From Prinia subflava (lineage: Eukaryota > Chordata > Aves > Passeriformes > Cisticolidae), in the NCBI RefSeq assembly GCF_021018805.1, contig NC_086248.1:53325485-53389484 (forward strand): a stretch of DNA of 64,000 nucleotides, in the 5' to 3' direction. Positions within the stretch are counted from its first letter, which is position 1; the number at the start of each line of letters is the position of its first letter. Of this stretch, positions 1 through 11,685 are shown in pieces. The translations under genes and the position numbers were made by a program. The notes beneath the pieces were generated by a model that was not told the origin of the DNA, searched no databases, and worked only from the letters and a program-made list of their open reading frames with translations.

Positions 1-1645
1 AGAACATACCTAAAAAGACTACCTGCAAGGAGTGATAGGATAGCAACACAAGATTCTACTCTAAGCCAGTACACAACAGAAAGCAGCAGAAAGAGACACA
101 AAGAACTGAAGGGCTGGGTTATCTAAAATTAATGAGATTTACCATGACAGCTTCAGCAGCTTCTTCAAACAGAGTGCTACTATCTCAGTCATCAACAAAA
201 CTTTTTTTGCAGACAAAACCTTTTGAGGAAAGCAGCAATCTGTTACCTTTGTTGGTGTTGTATTTAATCATGTTCAAGGTATTTAATCATGTTCAAGGTA
301 ATTCAAAGGACCGAGGGAAGGAAGAGTATGTTTCCCCACTGCTGATGTGAAATGAATACTAATGACCAGTGACTTAAGATAAGGCAAGTTCCCGTAGAAA
401 GGAAGACAGCTGGTTAGTCACAGAATCTGCACACTCATACAGCTGTTTCGTCTTTTACTATGAAGAGACATTTTTTGAGCAGTTTACAAACCACATTCAG
501 AAGTCAGCATCCTAGTCATAACCACATGTCTGGTTTTAGTTCTCCTTTACAGAGGCACCAACACTTTCTTACAGCCCAAGTTCACTTACAAGCTGCAGCA
601 CACATACAATACACAGCACAAGAGAACCCACTGGAAGAGGGCAGTCTCATTTTTCCTGTGGTTTATGAGAAACCAGAAGATGTAGGTCCAAGGTGGTTAC
701 ATCCACACTCTAATCCCTTAGAGGCACCTCTTTCAGGATCACAGCCAGCCTCAGCTCTGAGGGAGACTAATCCCATGTACAACAGATGTCCCCAGACAGC
801 AGTTCAGTGCTCCCCCTGAACCATGGCTTAAAGATACGCTAAGTCTACACACCTGAGGTGGGAGCTTAATCTTCACACATCTTCCTCCTCTTAGCTTTGC
901 CCCATCAATTTTGATTATATGGAGACCAGCTTATGCAAATGGCTTCCAATCCCGAGGATTCCTTACAGTACTACTAATATAAGTCTCCAATCTCCTGGGT
1001 AACTTTACAGAAAAATGTTAATTCATAACATTTTCTCATATAGATTATTTAAAAACAAAGAATATTTGAAAACAAAGAGTATTCGTCTTCAAAGAGTTCT
1101 GAGCAGAAAACCACAGAGAAAATCCCACAAATGCATTTAATAGAAACATGACTTCTTAAGAGAAGCTAAGTCTGAAGAAAAGGTATGAAGGAAGAAGTAC
1201 CAGATGGTAGAATTGACTATACTCCTTGTGTGAAGTGGGAAGATTAAATAAATATATCAAATAAATGTTACCTGTGTAGGCTGCATAACCTGTTCCTGTT
1301 TGTTATTTAAGACCTACTGACTTCCACCAAGCTAGAGAGGTCCAGTTTCAGAAAATTTGAAGGCCTAGATTTCCTTAACTCTGGGTATCTCTTAGCTCTA
1401 CAGATAGAAGCCTAGGTTTTTTTCTCCTGTTCCAATCTCTGGAAAGTCTAATACTTGCAAAATGTTAACATCTAATTTAAATCCATAAATACCTACCTGA
1501 TTAACATGTGTGAATACAAGGTCTGGGATTCAAAATTACATACATAAAACTATGTATTTAACTTTAAACATCACGTTAAAGAATTAGCCAAAATACATTC
1601 TGATACTTATAATTACTTCATAAACGAGTAAACAAAATATATTAC
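1..1645 (-). other. ECHDC1: ECHDC1 intron after third coding exon (partial)
   Basis: The intron opens with the donor GAG|GTAATA at 1646/1645. Its acceptor lies beyond the left edge. I searched the minus strand for the next family exon (LPLIS...GWALGGGAEF region) and did not find it here. The stretch is AT-rich and otherwise featureless except for a 19-bp tandem duplication at 260-297. A 119-codon open frame at 460-819 on the plus strand has no recognisable domain and I treat it as chance. Confidence 0.75.
260..297. repeat. 19-bp perfect tandem duplication
   Basis: Positions 260-278 and 279-297 are identical (GTATTTAATCATGTTCAAG). It is a small local duplication in an intron with no visible function. 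Confidence 0.95.
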
Positions 1646-1698
1646 CTCATAAGTCTGGTTAAGGTGTTCTGCATAAACATGCACATATTCATCCCATC
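1646..1698 (-). CDS. ECHDC1: ECHDC1 third coding exon, 53 bp
   Basis: Read on the minus strand, the exon follows the acceptor TTCATTGTAG and ends ATGAG|GTAATA. It codes for DGMNMCMFMQNTLTRLM plus two bases of the next codon (AG, expected Arg). Human ECHDC1 has DGMAVCMFMQNTLTRFMR at this place, so the identity and both splice sites are clear. The exon starts in phase 0, matching the preceding exon, and ends in phase 2. This is the helix region of the crotonase fold between the first substrate-binding loop and the GGG oxyanion-hole motif. The exon is only 53 bp, so gene finders that rely on open frame length will miss it. A longer open frame covering it (1613-1858) is read in a different frame and is not the real product. 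Confidence 0.95.
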
Positions 1699-3607
1699 CT
1701 ACAATGAATAGGAAATTAAAAATGTTAAGTGATCTTAATGTGAAGCAATTAAACACACAGAGGACTAGAAAGGAGTAAGTATTCTTTATATTTACTTCAT
1801 CTGGGTTTTGTCTCTTTGGTTCATGTTGCCCAAATTCTAGCCCAACCCCACTATGCATAAATAGAAAACCTAATATAAATCAGGTTAAAAAAAATCAGAA
1901 TTCAATTGACTTATATAAATTTCAGTTATAATTAAGCCACTGTTAAAGTAATTGCAATACTGAATTTCTATGTTGTGAAATTTTAGTGTTTCCTCTTAAT
2001 TTTCTCTTCCCACTTCAAGTTGAACACCTGTAAATCTGAGTTCTTAAATTCTGTACAAAGCCATAGTGTGCTACATACTTTTTACTGGTCCAAATCCATA
2101 AAGTTTTAGACAAGATACAATTTACCAATTTAATCTTTTATTGGCTGGGCCAAAAGCATTTCAGCTAAAAAAAACCCCAAAATACCAGACCACAAAACAC
2201 TGAAACAAATAAAAAACCAAACCAGAAAGAAGATTCTTCTCATCTCTCATCCTTTATTTTTTATATCTCCTTGCAATCAACAGTGAAAAGGACAGAAGTG
2301 TTTCCTTCTAATCCAATACAAGAACTAAAGGGCTCCAAATAAAATACGTTCAAAACAAATATATCTTCCTACAATGTGTCGTTAAAATGTGGAACACTCG
2401 GCAGCAGGGCATTACACCCTCTACACAAATTCAAGAACAACTACATAAACTCGCAACATGAAGAGCAACCAAAGGTTATTACATGGAAGGCAACACCTCT
2501 AGCTCTACAAGCCTTAGTCACAAGTTGCTGGGGGCTAAGAAAATATTTCGAGACAAAATCATTATCTATCTTGTTATCATCCTCTTTCTCAGACATCAAG
2601 AATTGATCAGGAATTTGACAAATAACTGGGCTAAGTGACCCAGAACCATCATGTTCACATGCATACTGAATTGAACTACACATTCATTTATCCCAGATAA
2701 AAGAAAAGACTTATGTTTGGACACCGTAAAAATAAAAAACCAGTAGGTAAAAATTTCAGCACATCTTTCAAATAATAAAGAAAAAATCCAAACAAACCAA
2801 ACCCAACATCTCTTTACCAGAATTTACTAATTTCTAAAACACAGTTTTGCAGAAGTTGGAAAGTTAGAGAACCTGCCTGAATTAAAAGCCTCTGACTCAT
2901 ACCTCAGGGAAAGAAAAGATATGCATTAAGCCTGTAGTACATCTTTGGAATAGGACCTTGAAATAACAGTAGGCCAATTTCAGGTGATTTATTGTCCATT
3001 TAGTCATGTATTCCCAAGAGCTGCTCTGCCCAAAGACAACCAGCTTTACGATGTTCAGGCACAGATCTCTGGCAGATGCAAGTGCTGTGACAATTGCTAC
3101 ACAAGGACCAGCATTTAGTTTTACTACACTAAAGGACTGCCTAAAAATTTTAGCACATTGATTTATAAAAGAGGCTTTTAGTTATCACTGTAGCCATCTC
3201 CTACACCCCCTAAGAACAGTAGCAGAATTTCCATTCCAAATTAGAGAACATTCAAACCCTTCATGATAGCTGCCTTAGTGGCTAAGTTCAAAGCCCACAC
3301 AAACATATTGATACCAGTTCCCAGACACAGACTTGCACAATTCCCATATTACAGGTCAAGATCAAGCTGCATAAAAGCTCTTCAGAGAACATGATTTTTC
3401 ACTTCATCACAGCAGAATCCTTGCATTCAAACTGGCCTTCTCAATTCATGACAAAATCCAAAACGGTAATTAAAGATTTATTCCAGAACAGACAAACTTG
3501 AAAAACACCTTTATTTCTGAGCAGACTAAAAGAAAAGTTTTCATTCTCTCAGGTGGTAGAGAGATTACTGCATAGCTCAGGGAAAAATGCCTGCAGAAAA
3601 CACTCCA

Positions 3608-3627
3608 AGAAAAAAAAAAGAAAAGAG

Positions 3628-3675
<48 letters not shown>

Positions 3676-3676
3676 G
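3608..3676. repeat. A-rich low-complexity tract
   Basis: The plus strand is almost only A with scattered G, including an uninterrupted run of about 29 A. On the gene strand it is a long T tract inside an intron. Confidence 0.95.
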
Positions 3677-4650
3677 CAATTGCTTGAGTCCTGGCAAATA
3701 AACCCTTCAAATCTTCCTGACAAGAAAAATGAGGCTTCTATTCAGATAAAATATTCTGACTAAGAAGTGTTTGCTACAGTCTAGTAGAATAATTATATTT
3801 GCAGCTCTAATACTGTCCTTGAAGTAAGAAGATGTCTAACTAGCAGAAAGGGAAGTAAAATGCAGTAAAATACACTACATATGGAAGAAAAGGATTAATA
3901 GCTTGGAATGGGCCTAGGAGAGGGAGGGAAGAAGAAAGTCACCTTCATAAAGTAGAAAACTAACGCTGGCTCTTATTACTGCAAGAGCTTCAAATCCATT
4001 TTCACTACAGATGGAACAATATTTCTATATAATCTCTAACTGCTCCAAAGTCCTCCCTCCACAGCTTATGCTTGGAAACCTTTGTCCTAGGGCTTCTAGA
4101 CAGGGACCAAGGAAAGAAAAATTCTCCTTTGTTCTTCTTTCTCTGAGCTATTTCAAGAGCTATTCTTGCTTTCCAAGTAGGCAACTTTTCAAATCTCACT
4201 CCAGAATTAGGTTCTTGCTCTGGGAATAGCTTACAAAGCCTTACAAAGACATCAGGAAAAGTTTTGTGGGTTTTTTTTTTTTTTAATTTAAATTCCACTA
4301 TTCATTTACCTTCTGTGATTTGGTTATGTAATGTTAGCACTCAGAAAAGAAAAACAGGCAGGGGACCTAGATTTGTTTCAGTTAGGAACAACTGAACACG
4401 GGAGAAGGTGAACAAAGGAAGAGGAAAAGAATGAAGTGGAAGAGGAGGACAAAGAGCCACTAGGGGGCACGAAAATTCTTCAGCATTCTTGGCCATTATT
4501 CTGCCTATTCTGGGCCACAGGGAAAAGCAAACTGTACCGAAAATTATGTAAAATACGGTCCTTCCTCAAACAATTGGTTGGATAAAATAAAAGTGTTTTC
4601 AGCAATTACTAGAAGATCTGGGCTAAAGCAGCCTTAAAAATACATATATA

Positions 4651-4779
4651 AAGGACAGCTCAGTTGTTTGAGGATGTTGCTAATAACAACAAGGTCGTGG
4701 GTTCAATCCATACACTTAAAGGTTGGTCTTGATCATTCCTGTAGGTCCCTTCCAACTCAGAATATTCTGTGATACTGTG
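4651..4779 (+). mobile_element. tRNA-Ile-derived SINE with CR1 tail (TguSINE1-like)
   Basis: The head resembles a tRNA: an A-box region (GCTCAGTTGTTTGAGG), an anticodon-loop-like GCTAATAAC as in tRNA-Ile(AAT), then AAGGTCGTGGGTTCAATCC, which holds the B box GGTTCAATCC. The tail, GTAGGTCCCTTCCAACTCAG followed by ATTCTGTG-type 8-base repeats, is the 3' end of a CR1 LINE, which would supply the reverse transcriptase in trans. This head plus CR1 tail is the structure of the songbird SINE TguSINE1. It lies antisense to ECHDC1 in an intron, with no obvious target-site duplication, as is normal for CR1-mobilised elements. The family name comes from memory of its structure, not from a search. Confidence 0.85.
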
Positions 4780-6513
4780 AAAGACATACCAGTTCAGGCA
4801 TGAAGCTATTCACTTTTGGAGGTTTTTTTTTGCCTTGGTGATGCCTGTGGACAGAAAACTTAACCTGAAACCAGACAAAATACTCTCATCTGCATGAAGT
4901 TAGAGAGGAGTTCTGTAGGACTGAAGAACAGCAAATGCTATTCCATATCCTAGTAAAGCTTTATTAAATAAAGACTATTAAATCCCCTCCCACCTAACAG
5001 ATGGTTTAGGATCCATTATAAAGAGTCTCTCAGTAAAAGATACATAGCTTGAACTCTCCAAAGTAAATAGAAAAGCAACTACGTTTAACTATTCTTGGAG
5101 CATTTCTGGTGACTCTTAGGCTTTAATTTCAATACTAGCTGAGATCTATGAGATCTAGATTCTGTGCAGAGAATTCTTAACAAAGTTATAACTAACACAT
5201 AAACATTTCATTCTGCCCAGTATATCTGTTATCAAACCTAACCCTTGCAAGAGCCCTCTCTGCCACTGCAGTGGCTCCAAGTAATTTGTATAAGCATACA
5301 GAGAGAATAAGAATGCAGAAATCTGAAGGAAAGCCTAGACTGCAAATAAGAAAATACCTGACCTTGCTAGGCTTCAGCTCCTTTACTATTGGTATAATGC
5401 TCAAAGAAGTTGAGTATTGCAGATTAAATTTTTTTAAAAAATCAATTTACAAAAAAATCATACATACATCTATATTTTTTTAATTACAAGTGCTTATAAA
5501 ATATCCAGATGAAAACTTCCCCCAAATCCATTTATATCTATAAAGTATGACATTTCCAAATTAAAAAAAGCATCTCTCTTGCGGTGTTCCAGAAGGGAAA
5601 CAAAGTGTCCTATACACTTTGAAAACTGGACTGTCCTATTTATTTCACCAGGCCACAAATAAAATCTAAGACATTGTGGGGCTTATGATAGGGGTTTAGC
5701 TTCACCAACAGAAAAAAAAAATCCTCACTAAAGATAAATATCAGATTAACCCAGCTTTGTGTTCATGTTCCTACTGGAAGGGTCAATTAAAAGTTTCATT
5801 AACTTGGTTAAATCCTGAAACTTGCAGAAAAAAGCACCAGGATTGGCACTTAGCACAACTGCAAACCAGGTGTAACAGCAGCACAGGAAGACCCTTTATC
5901 CTGGCAGCTGGCAAAGCCCTATTTCACATGTTGCCAAGTCCCCATATTAATCCACAGAAAGAAATGTAGCACATGTGAAAGCTGTTCAAATGGGTGGCAT
6001 GAGCAAAAAATTGCTATCAAACCCCAACCTCTTCAACTCCATAGTTACACACAAGACTCAAGTACAGCACAAGAATTGCATTTGTTCTCCCATTTCATGA
6101 AGATCCAAACAGAGTTTTGGTAAAATAGAAACCTTTCTGTAATAGCAGCCATGCTACTTAAATTTCTTTTTTTTAACCTTTAGAATATGTGAAATTATTA
6201 CTTTTATCTGTTTCTAAAGGTCAAACTACAGAAGCACAGCTTATCTGACATGTAAATTCACCATATACTGTGAGAAACTGAAATGACATTTTTAAAACAA
6301 AAGGCTAAAAAGAACACAGAGTGTAGGAATTTAGAGTTATGAATCACTTACAATAACACTTAAATCACAGCTTGAAGGAGCTGACAGCATTTTTTTGATC
6401 ATTCAAGCTCCATTTTGTGACTTGCACGTAAAACTGCAGAAGAAGCGTAGTGCAACACCTCTGTCTCAAAAACCTAATTTTTCTTCAAAACCTTAGTATG
6501 TATTAATACTTGC

Positions 6514-6656
6514 CTGGGAGTTGGATATTTCTTTGACAGCATTCAAATCAGATCCTGAGCAAAAAGTGTTTCCTGCACCATGGATTATAAGACCTTTGCC
6601 ATCCTTCCAGTTTTCCAGTTCAGCTACCCTCTCCTGGAGTTCTATCATCATAGTAC
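6514..6656 (-). CDS. ECHDC1: ECHDC1 second coding exon, 143 bp, with GC donor
   Basis: The exon follows a pyrimidine-rich acceptor ending TTGTATCAG and begins with two bases (GT) that complete a Gly codon from the previous exon. It then codes 47 residues: TMMIELQERVAELENWKDG, KGLIIHGAGNTFCSGSD and LNAVKEISNSQ. Human ECHDC1 has closely similar sequence here (ELENW, KGLIVRGAKNTFSSGSDLNAVK). The FCSGSDLN segment is the first substrate/CoA loop of the crotonase fold. The length to the exon end matches human residue for residue (VKSLGTPE versus VKEISNSQ). The donor is CAG|GCAAGT, a GC-AG intron. The only nearby GT would add bases and break the phase with the next exon. Confidence 0.95.
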
Positions 6657-9600
6657 CTGATACAAGAGGGGAGAAACAAAATTTTTAACAGGAAATTATT
6701 ATCACCATCATGTTTCTTGTTACATTTTCCACCAGCAAAACCAAGTTGGAGTAAGTGATGGGCTTAAAATCACAAGGGACAGTATCATCTTAAATCCTGC
6801 ACACAATCACTGACATACATTCGTTCTCCAAGAATGCGCTTCCTAAAATTCTGACGGATATTCTGTATGAAGGATATTTGTGTTACACTCAAAAAAGCCC
6901 CAAAACAAAACAACAAAACAAAACAAACCACAAAGAAAAACCCTCTACTTGATTTCTTTCTGCTTGCAACTGCATATATTCAGGACAGATGAATTTATAT
7001 GCATCCATCCAGATCTGTCCAACTAGTAATTTTGAAGTTAATGACACTCCTCCCTGCCCAAACAATTGGCAGAGAATCAAGTCCAAGATGTACTCAAGGC
7101 ACACTCAGTCAACATTAACAAAGGTTCCTTACTAAAAAGACTGTCTTTATAAAGTATATCATCCTAGAGTACTAGCTTTTTATTTCTTGTTTAAACACCC
7201 AGTTCATCATAAAACATCATAAACATCATATTTGTTTAAGTACCCTTCCTGACATGGGACTCTACAAACTCCTGCTTCTAGAGCTCATCCTTGACAGCAG
7301 CATCTTCCACAGCAATGGAGCATACCTGCATAAATTTAAAGCTCTTCCTCTCTGAATGCCTATGACTCTGTCCAGTTATATACTTAAGAGAAAACATTTA
7401 CTGAAATTAATTTCAGAAAGCAGGGTACATACAGGCTGATGATACCTCCAGCTTTACTCTCTGAAAAGAATTTAGATGGACAGGCCTACATTCTTCAGAT
7501 AGGAATGTGCTTTCGATTAATACTCTCAAGGACTCTCTCCTTTGCCAACAGTGTTGCTTTTTAGCTCTATGCCCTGCATGCACAGGACTCATCCTCTTCT
7601 GAAATTTCCCATTAGCAATCAAGCCATGTGACATTTATGTTTTCTTCTTGTTTTTTTTTTTTTCCTTACAGTTCATTAGGAAGTAAGTTTCCCAGTATCA
7701 CATCAGGAGTAAACACTCAGTCAAGCACTTACCCCACCCCTTAGGCTTGGTCTCAGCCACTGAAATAACACAGTTTGACCCTGTTTCTGGTGGTCAACAA
7801 TTAAGTGGACATTACATATTATATACCAGAATAGCACTGGGTTGGGGTTTTTTAACCAACTGTCAAGTCCATAGTATGATCCTCTAAAAAATCCCAAGAG
7901 TTCTGCTAGTTGCTTTCCCTTCTGTATTTATAATTTGGTCATGCTTTTTGTATGTGGCACATTACATCTGCTTTCACTAAATTTCACCCTGTTGATCTTG
8001 AGTTCTTTGTAGCAGCTAATCAAGATCACTTCAAATGCTTCTCCTCTACTCCAAAAAATATTCTTACAAGCTCTCCTAATTGGGGTCACATGACAATTTC
8101 AGCAGTTCATCTTCTGTTTCATCATCCAAGCCAAGAATGAAAATACTGAGCAGAACCAGACCTGGATGTGATTTTTGTGGGTCTTTACTTGAAATGCTTT
8201 TCCAGCCTTATGGCACACTCAACAACTTTTCTGCAAATGCTGCTGTTCAAACAGGTGTGCATTAACCCTGTGGATTTCACTTACTGCATATCAGCCTTCT
8301 TTAGTCTTCTTAACAGAAAGGTATTTGGGTTGGCATCCAAGCTTTGCTAGAGTCAAACACAGCAGAACCACTGGTTCTTTTAAAGCAAAGCAGTGAGGTA
8401 TTGAAGAGTTTTTCCCACAGAGCACTCCAAACCAAGACTCCAGTTAACTGAAAAAATGCAGGATCTATATGAGCCTGTTACATGCAATAGCAGGGGACAA
8501 GAGGCACTGGCCAGAGCCTGTCCTCTCCTCCTGCGAGTGGCTCTTTTCCATTCCTGACAACACTAAACTATTACTTTACCAAGAGATATGGTTCCTGATG
8601 TTTGATATAATGAAGAGGGCACAACACTAAAACAAATCCTCATTCTGCTAATCTTAGTCTTTCAGTATGTGATACCACTAAATTCATGCTCTTTACAGAA
8701 TTAATAATAATAATTTGTTTGCATCTTAACTATAATCTGAGAACAAATGTTTTCAAGTAAATTCTAAAAAATAAAAACCATCATAATTATTTTCTAATTC
8801 CTATAGGCTGGCTTTCTACTCTTTTAAAGTACATTCAAGTTTAGTTCAGTGAGAGGCTGGGTTGCTGAAATTGGTTCTACCAGGCTTAAACTGACATTAT
8901 TAGCATTTGTTTCCAAAGAGACCATTTCAAACAGGTGGGTATCAGATTCCAATAAGGAACAGAAAAAAAAAAAGGCATAACAATCTCCATATCGCCCATT
9001 AGCAATTTGCCAACAATTTTGTTCTGGTTTTGATTTCGTGAGTTGCTCAATTTTAGAATAAATGTAATTCCTTTGAGATAAAAAACTGCTGTGTAAAGTA
9101 AATGCCTGGAAAACAGAATTTCTCTCAAAAGTTTAATAATGTTTCGCAGCTTTCTAGAGGGAGCATGCATAGATATATAAATTCACATCTGCCATTATTC
9201 AGAAGCTCTGAGACCCAGAATCAACAGAATTTGATGGGGAGGTAGCTGTATCCACAGGCTCTGGCTGATGAAGTCAATCAGGTTCTGCTGAGGCAATTCA
9301 GGGGTAGCACACCTCATCCTGCCCCTTGAAGAGCACTATTTGATACACAACTGAAGGCAAAGGATTAAGTTCCTGGTAGTTTCTCAGCAACTGCATTTTA
9401 CAGACAGTAATGTTAAAAATGAAATTAAGATCAGTATAAATTAAGCTGCCGTACTATTCGTTGCAGCAGTGAAGGGCCCAGCCTGATTTTACTTCTACTC
9501 TCCCTCCCATAAAAGCAGAAGTCTCTAGCAGAGGTGTACAGCACAAAGAAGCAGCATCTCTTGAACGGACAGCAAGACTTTCCAGAGCAAATTTTTGGAG

Positions 9601-11469
9601 CTATTGCCTTGCAAAATGGAGTACACATCTCTACAGGGCTCTACACACTGCTGTAAAACAGAACTGCCTGATCCCATGGCTCATTTGTTATATGCTAATG
9701 AGGATCCACAACAAAGAAAGCTATTCATTTCCCCAGTGGGTTTTGTAGCTCTTCTTAGCTAGTGGAGCATCTAATTGACATACACTAATAAGTTATTTTC
9801 ACAGCAGGCCTGTAAGGAGAGAAGAGATTATTTTATAGACAACTAACTGAGCCAGAGAGAAAATGCTAATTTGGGGTGCTTGACTCCAGATGTGTGATAT
9901 GATTTCAGCACGCTAACATTACACAGAACATTGTATAGACAAATAACAGCTATCAGTTGCCTAAATGGCAGCTACACCTGCTCAGCACTGCCACCAATCA
10001 CTTCTCAGCCCATCCTACCAAGCACATAGAAAATACATATTTGTAAATTTCTATGAAAGTCTGGTTTTAGTAATTTGACTATTACTCCTGATCTTCAAAG
10101 AGCAGAAAAACCCAATCTGCTCTCTCCTTTTGCTGTTAGAGCTCATTTCTCATGCCCCTTTCAACTTCCACAACACATAAGCTAAAAGCAGACAGTCTAC
10201 AAGGTGTAGATTGCACAGTTCTGTTTTGAGTCAAAACCAGAAACCAATCTGTAGAAGAAGGAGAAACAACAATGTAACTGTGATTGTATAACAGCACATA
10301 TGCTGACAGGGAGGCATGCAGAAGGACAATCCCTATGCTAACATCATTTAGCTACAACTTCTTAAGTTAGGAAATGATTTTATACATGAGTTTTTTAAGC
10401 GAAACAAAAGAGAATGCAGAAATATTTAGGTGCATTACTACCAGTTCTGCTGCACTCGTAGGTTCCTTTCAGCTAACAATCACTAGTGGAAGGAGTAGAT
10501 TGACATTCTGCGTGTAAAGGGCATACTTTGCTAGTGTGTTGCAAAATGTTTGCTCACAGCAAAGGAACAGTGAGAACTGGGCAGGAAGACAAAACTGCAA
10601 CAAAGAAATTTGCATGATGACACAAATGTATCCACTTCAAAATATTAACAGATAAAACCATTGTTATGCACAGCTCCAGCACATTCACACCCCGAACCCG
10701 TGCCACTCATATCTGAAGAGAGTGGCATAAATTGGAATAATCTAGATTATTAAGAAGAGACAGCAAATATACTCAGTTTGGAGAACAAAAACCTCTCATA
10801 ATATAAGATAAATAAAACGGGGCACTTGGTTTTGACAGCTAAGTATTCTCCAGTGTAAAAGCATATTAAATAGATCACTGACCTGCAACAGCTGAGAATA
10901 CCCAGCTCATCTGTTCTTTAATTAATCAGTTACTGATATTTAAGACATAAGGCAAATGAAGAAGAAATGAAAGCCAGTTTGGGTGAATGGAAAAGACCAA
11001 ACTAGAGAAGATTCAGGTACAGGGAAGACTTTAGGTAAAGAATCAAAACGTAAACTCAGTCCTTCTTTCTACATCACCTACAAAAGACAGGTGGCATCTT
11101 CTCATGCCCACAAAAATGCCTGCCATATTTCAGGAGCAGTGATGACAAAATGAGAGGAGATGCAAGAAAGAGCTCAGTGGCAGAATTGTGCTAACACTTA
11201 AACAACACAGGGAGAAGCACATTCTGCAAGACAGTCCCTGTGCCACTGAGAATTTCTTAGATTTTTATGACATTTATAGCACAGTTACTACACAAAACAC
11301 CAGACACAGCTGGTGTTGCTGCACAGCTGAATAAAACTTACACATTTATTCTTTTAAGTAAGGCATGGTAAGGCAGAGTGTTTCACTTTCTTTAGGCAAA
11401 ATATCAAAACAGGTAACCAAACAAGAGAAAAACCAAAACCAACCAGCAATCCCATCAACTAATTAATAC
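6657..11469 (-). other. ECHDC1: ECHDC1 intron between first and second coding exons
   Basis: The donor CAG|GTATTA is at 11470/11469 and the acceptor ends at 6657. The 4.8 kb between is AT-rich. I see no exon, RNA gene or recognisable mobile element in it, only short A or T runs (for example 7651-7664). Confidence 0.8.
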
Positions 11470-11685
11470 CTGTAAAGGCATTCATTAGCTTTGGGTTATT
11501 CAAAGTAAGTATTCCAATGCCATTGTCTTCTTTGGAAAGGTTGATGGATCCACCAGAAAACTGCTGAAGTTTCTTTTTTATCAGTTCTTCCTCATACCCA
11601 TGAGCAGCATTATACAGTGACCTCTGTTGTAGTATCCTTTTCTTTGTAGTCTGAAGTAAGTTCTTCCACAGAGCAAGGGCCATTT
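11470..11685 (-). CDS. ECHDC1: ECHDC1 first coding exon with start codon
   Basis: The exon follows the acceptor GTATTTCCAG, has two untranslated bases, then ATG at 11683-11681. It codes 71 residues plus one base, starting MALALWKNLLQTTKKRIL. The end reads EDNGIGILTLNNP and then KLMNAFTG across the junction; human has EDNGIGILTLNNPSRMNAFSG, the conserved first beta strands of the crotonase fold. The N-terminal 45 residues are more divergent, as expected. Splicing to the proposed exon 1 (ending CTCAG) would place G at -3 and G at +4 of the ATG, a good initiation context. Exon 1 has no ATG in the 190 bases upstream of its donor, so this is the first AUG. The exon ends in phase 1 with CAG|GTATTA. 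Confidence 0.95.

Larger units (their letters stand above)
1699..6513 (-). other. ECHDC1: ECHDC1 intron between second and third coding exons
   Basis: This 4.8-kb intron has a GC donor (positions 6513-6512) and a normal AG acceptor (1700-1699). It contains an A-rich tract at about 3608-3676 and a tRNA-derived SINE in antisense orientation at 4651-4779. I see no other exon or RNA gene. The remaining sequence is AT-rich and unique-looking. Confidence 0.85.

Noticed and set aside
132..185. Possible minus-strand exon (TLFEEAAEAVM before GTAAAT)
   Set aside because: The donor-like end and short open stretch do not match the next expected ECHDC1 segment, and there is no good acceptor with a pyrimidine tract.
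460..819. 119-codon plus-strand open frame
   Set aside because: It lies antisense in an ECHDC1 intron, with no recognisable protein features or splice context.
1613..1858. 81-codon minus-strand frame over the third ECHDC1 coding exon
   Set aside because: It reads through the intron in the wrong frame. The real exon is 1646-1698 in another frame.
4651..4720. Functional tRNA-Ile gene
   Set aside because: Several tRNA stem positions are mismatched, there is no proper acceptor stem, and the sequence continues directly into a CR1 tail, so it is a SINE head.
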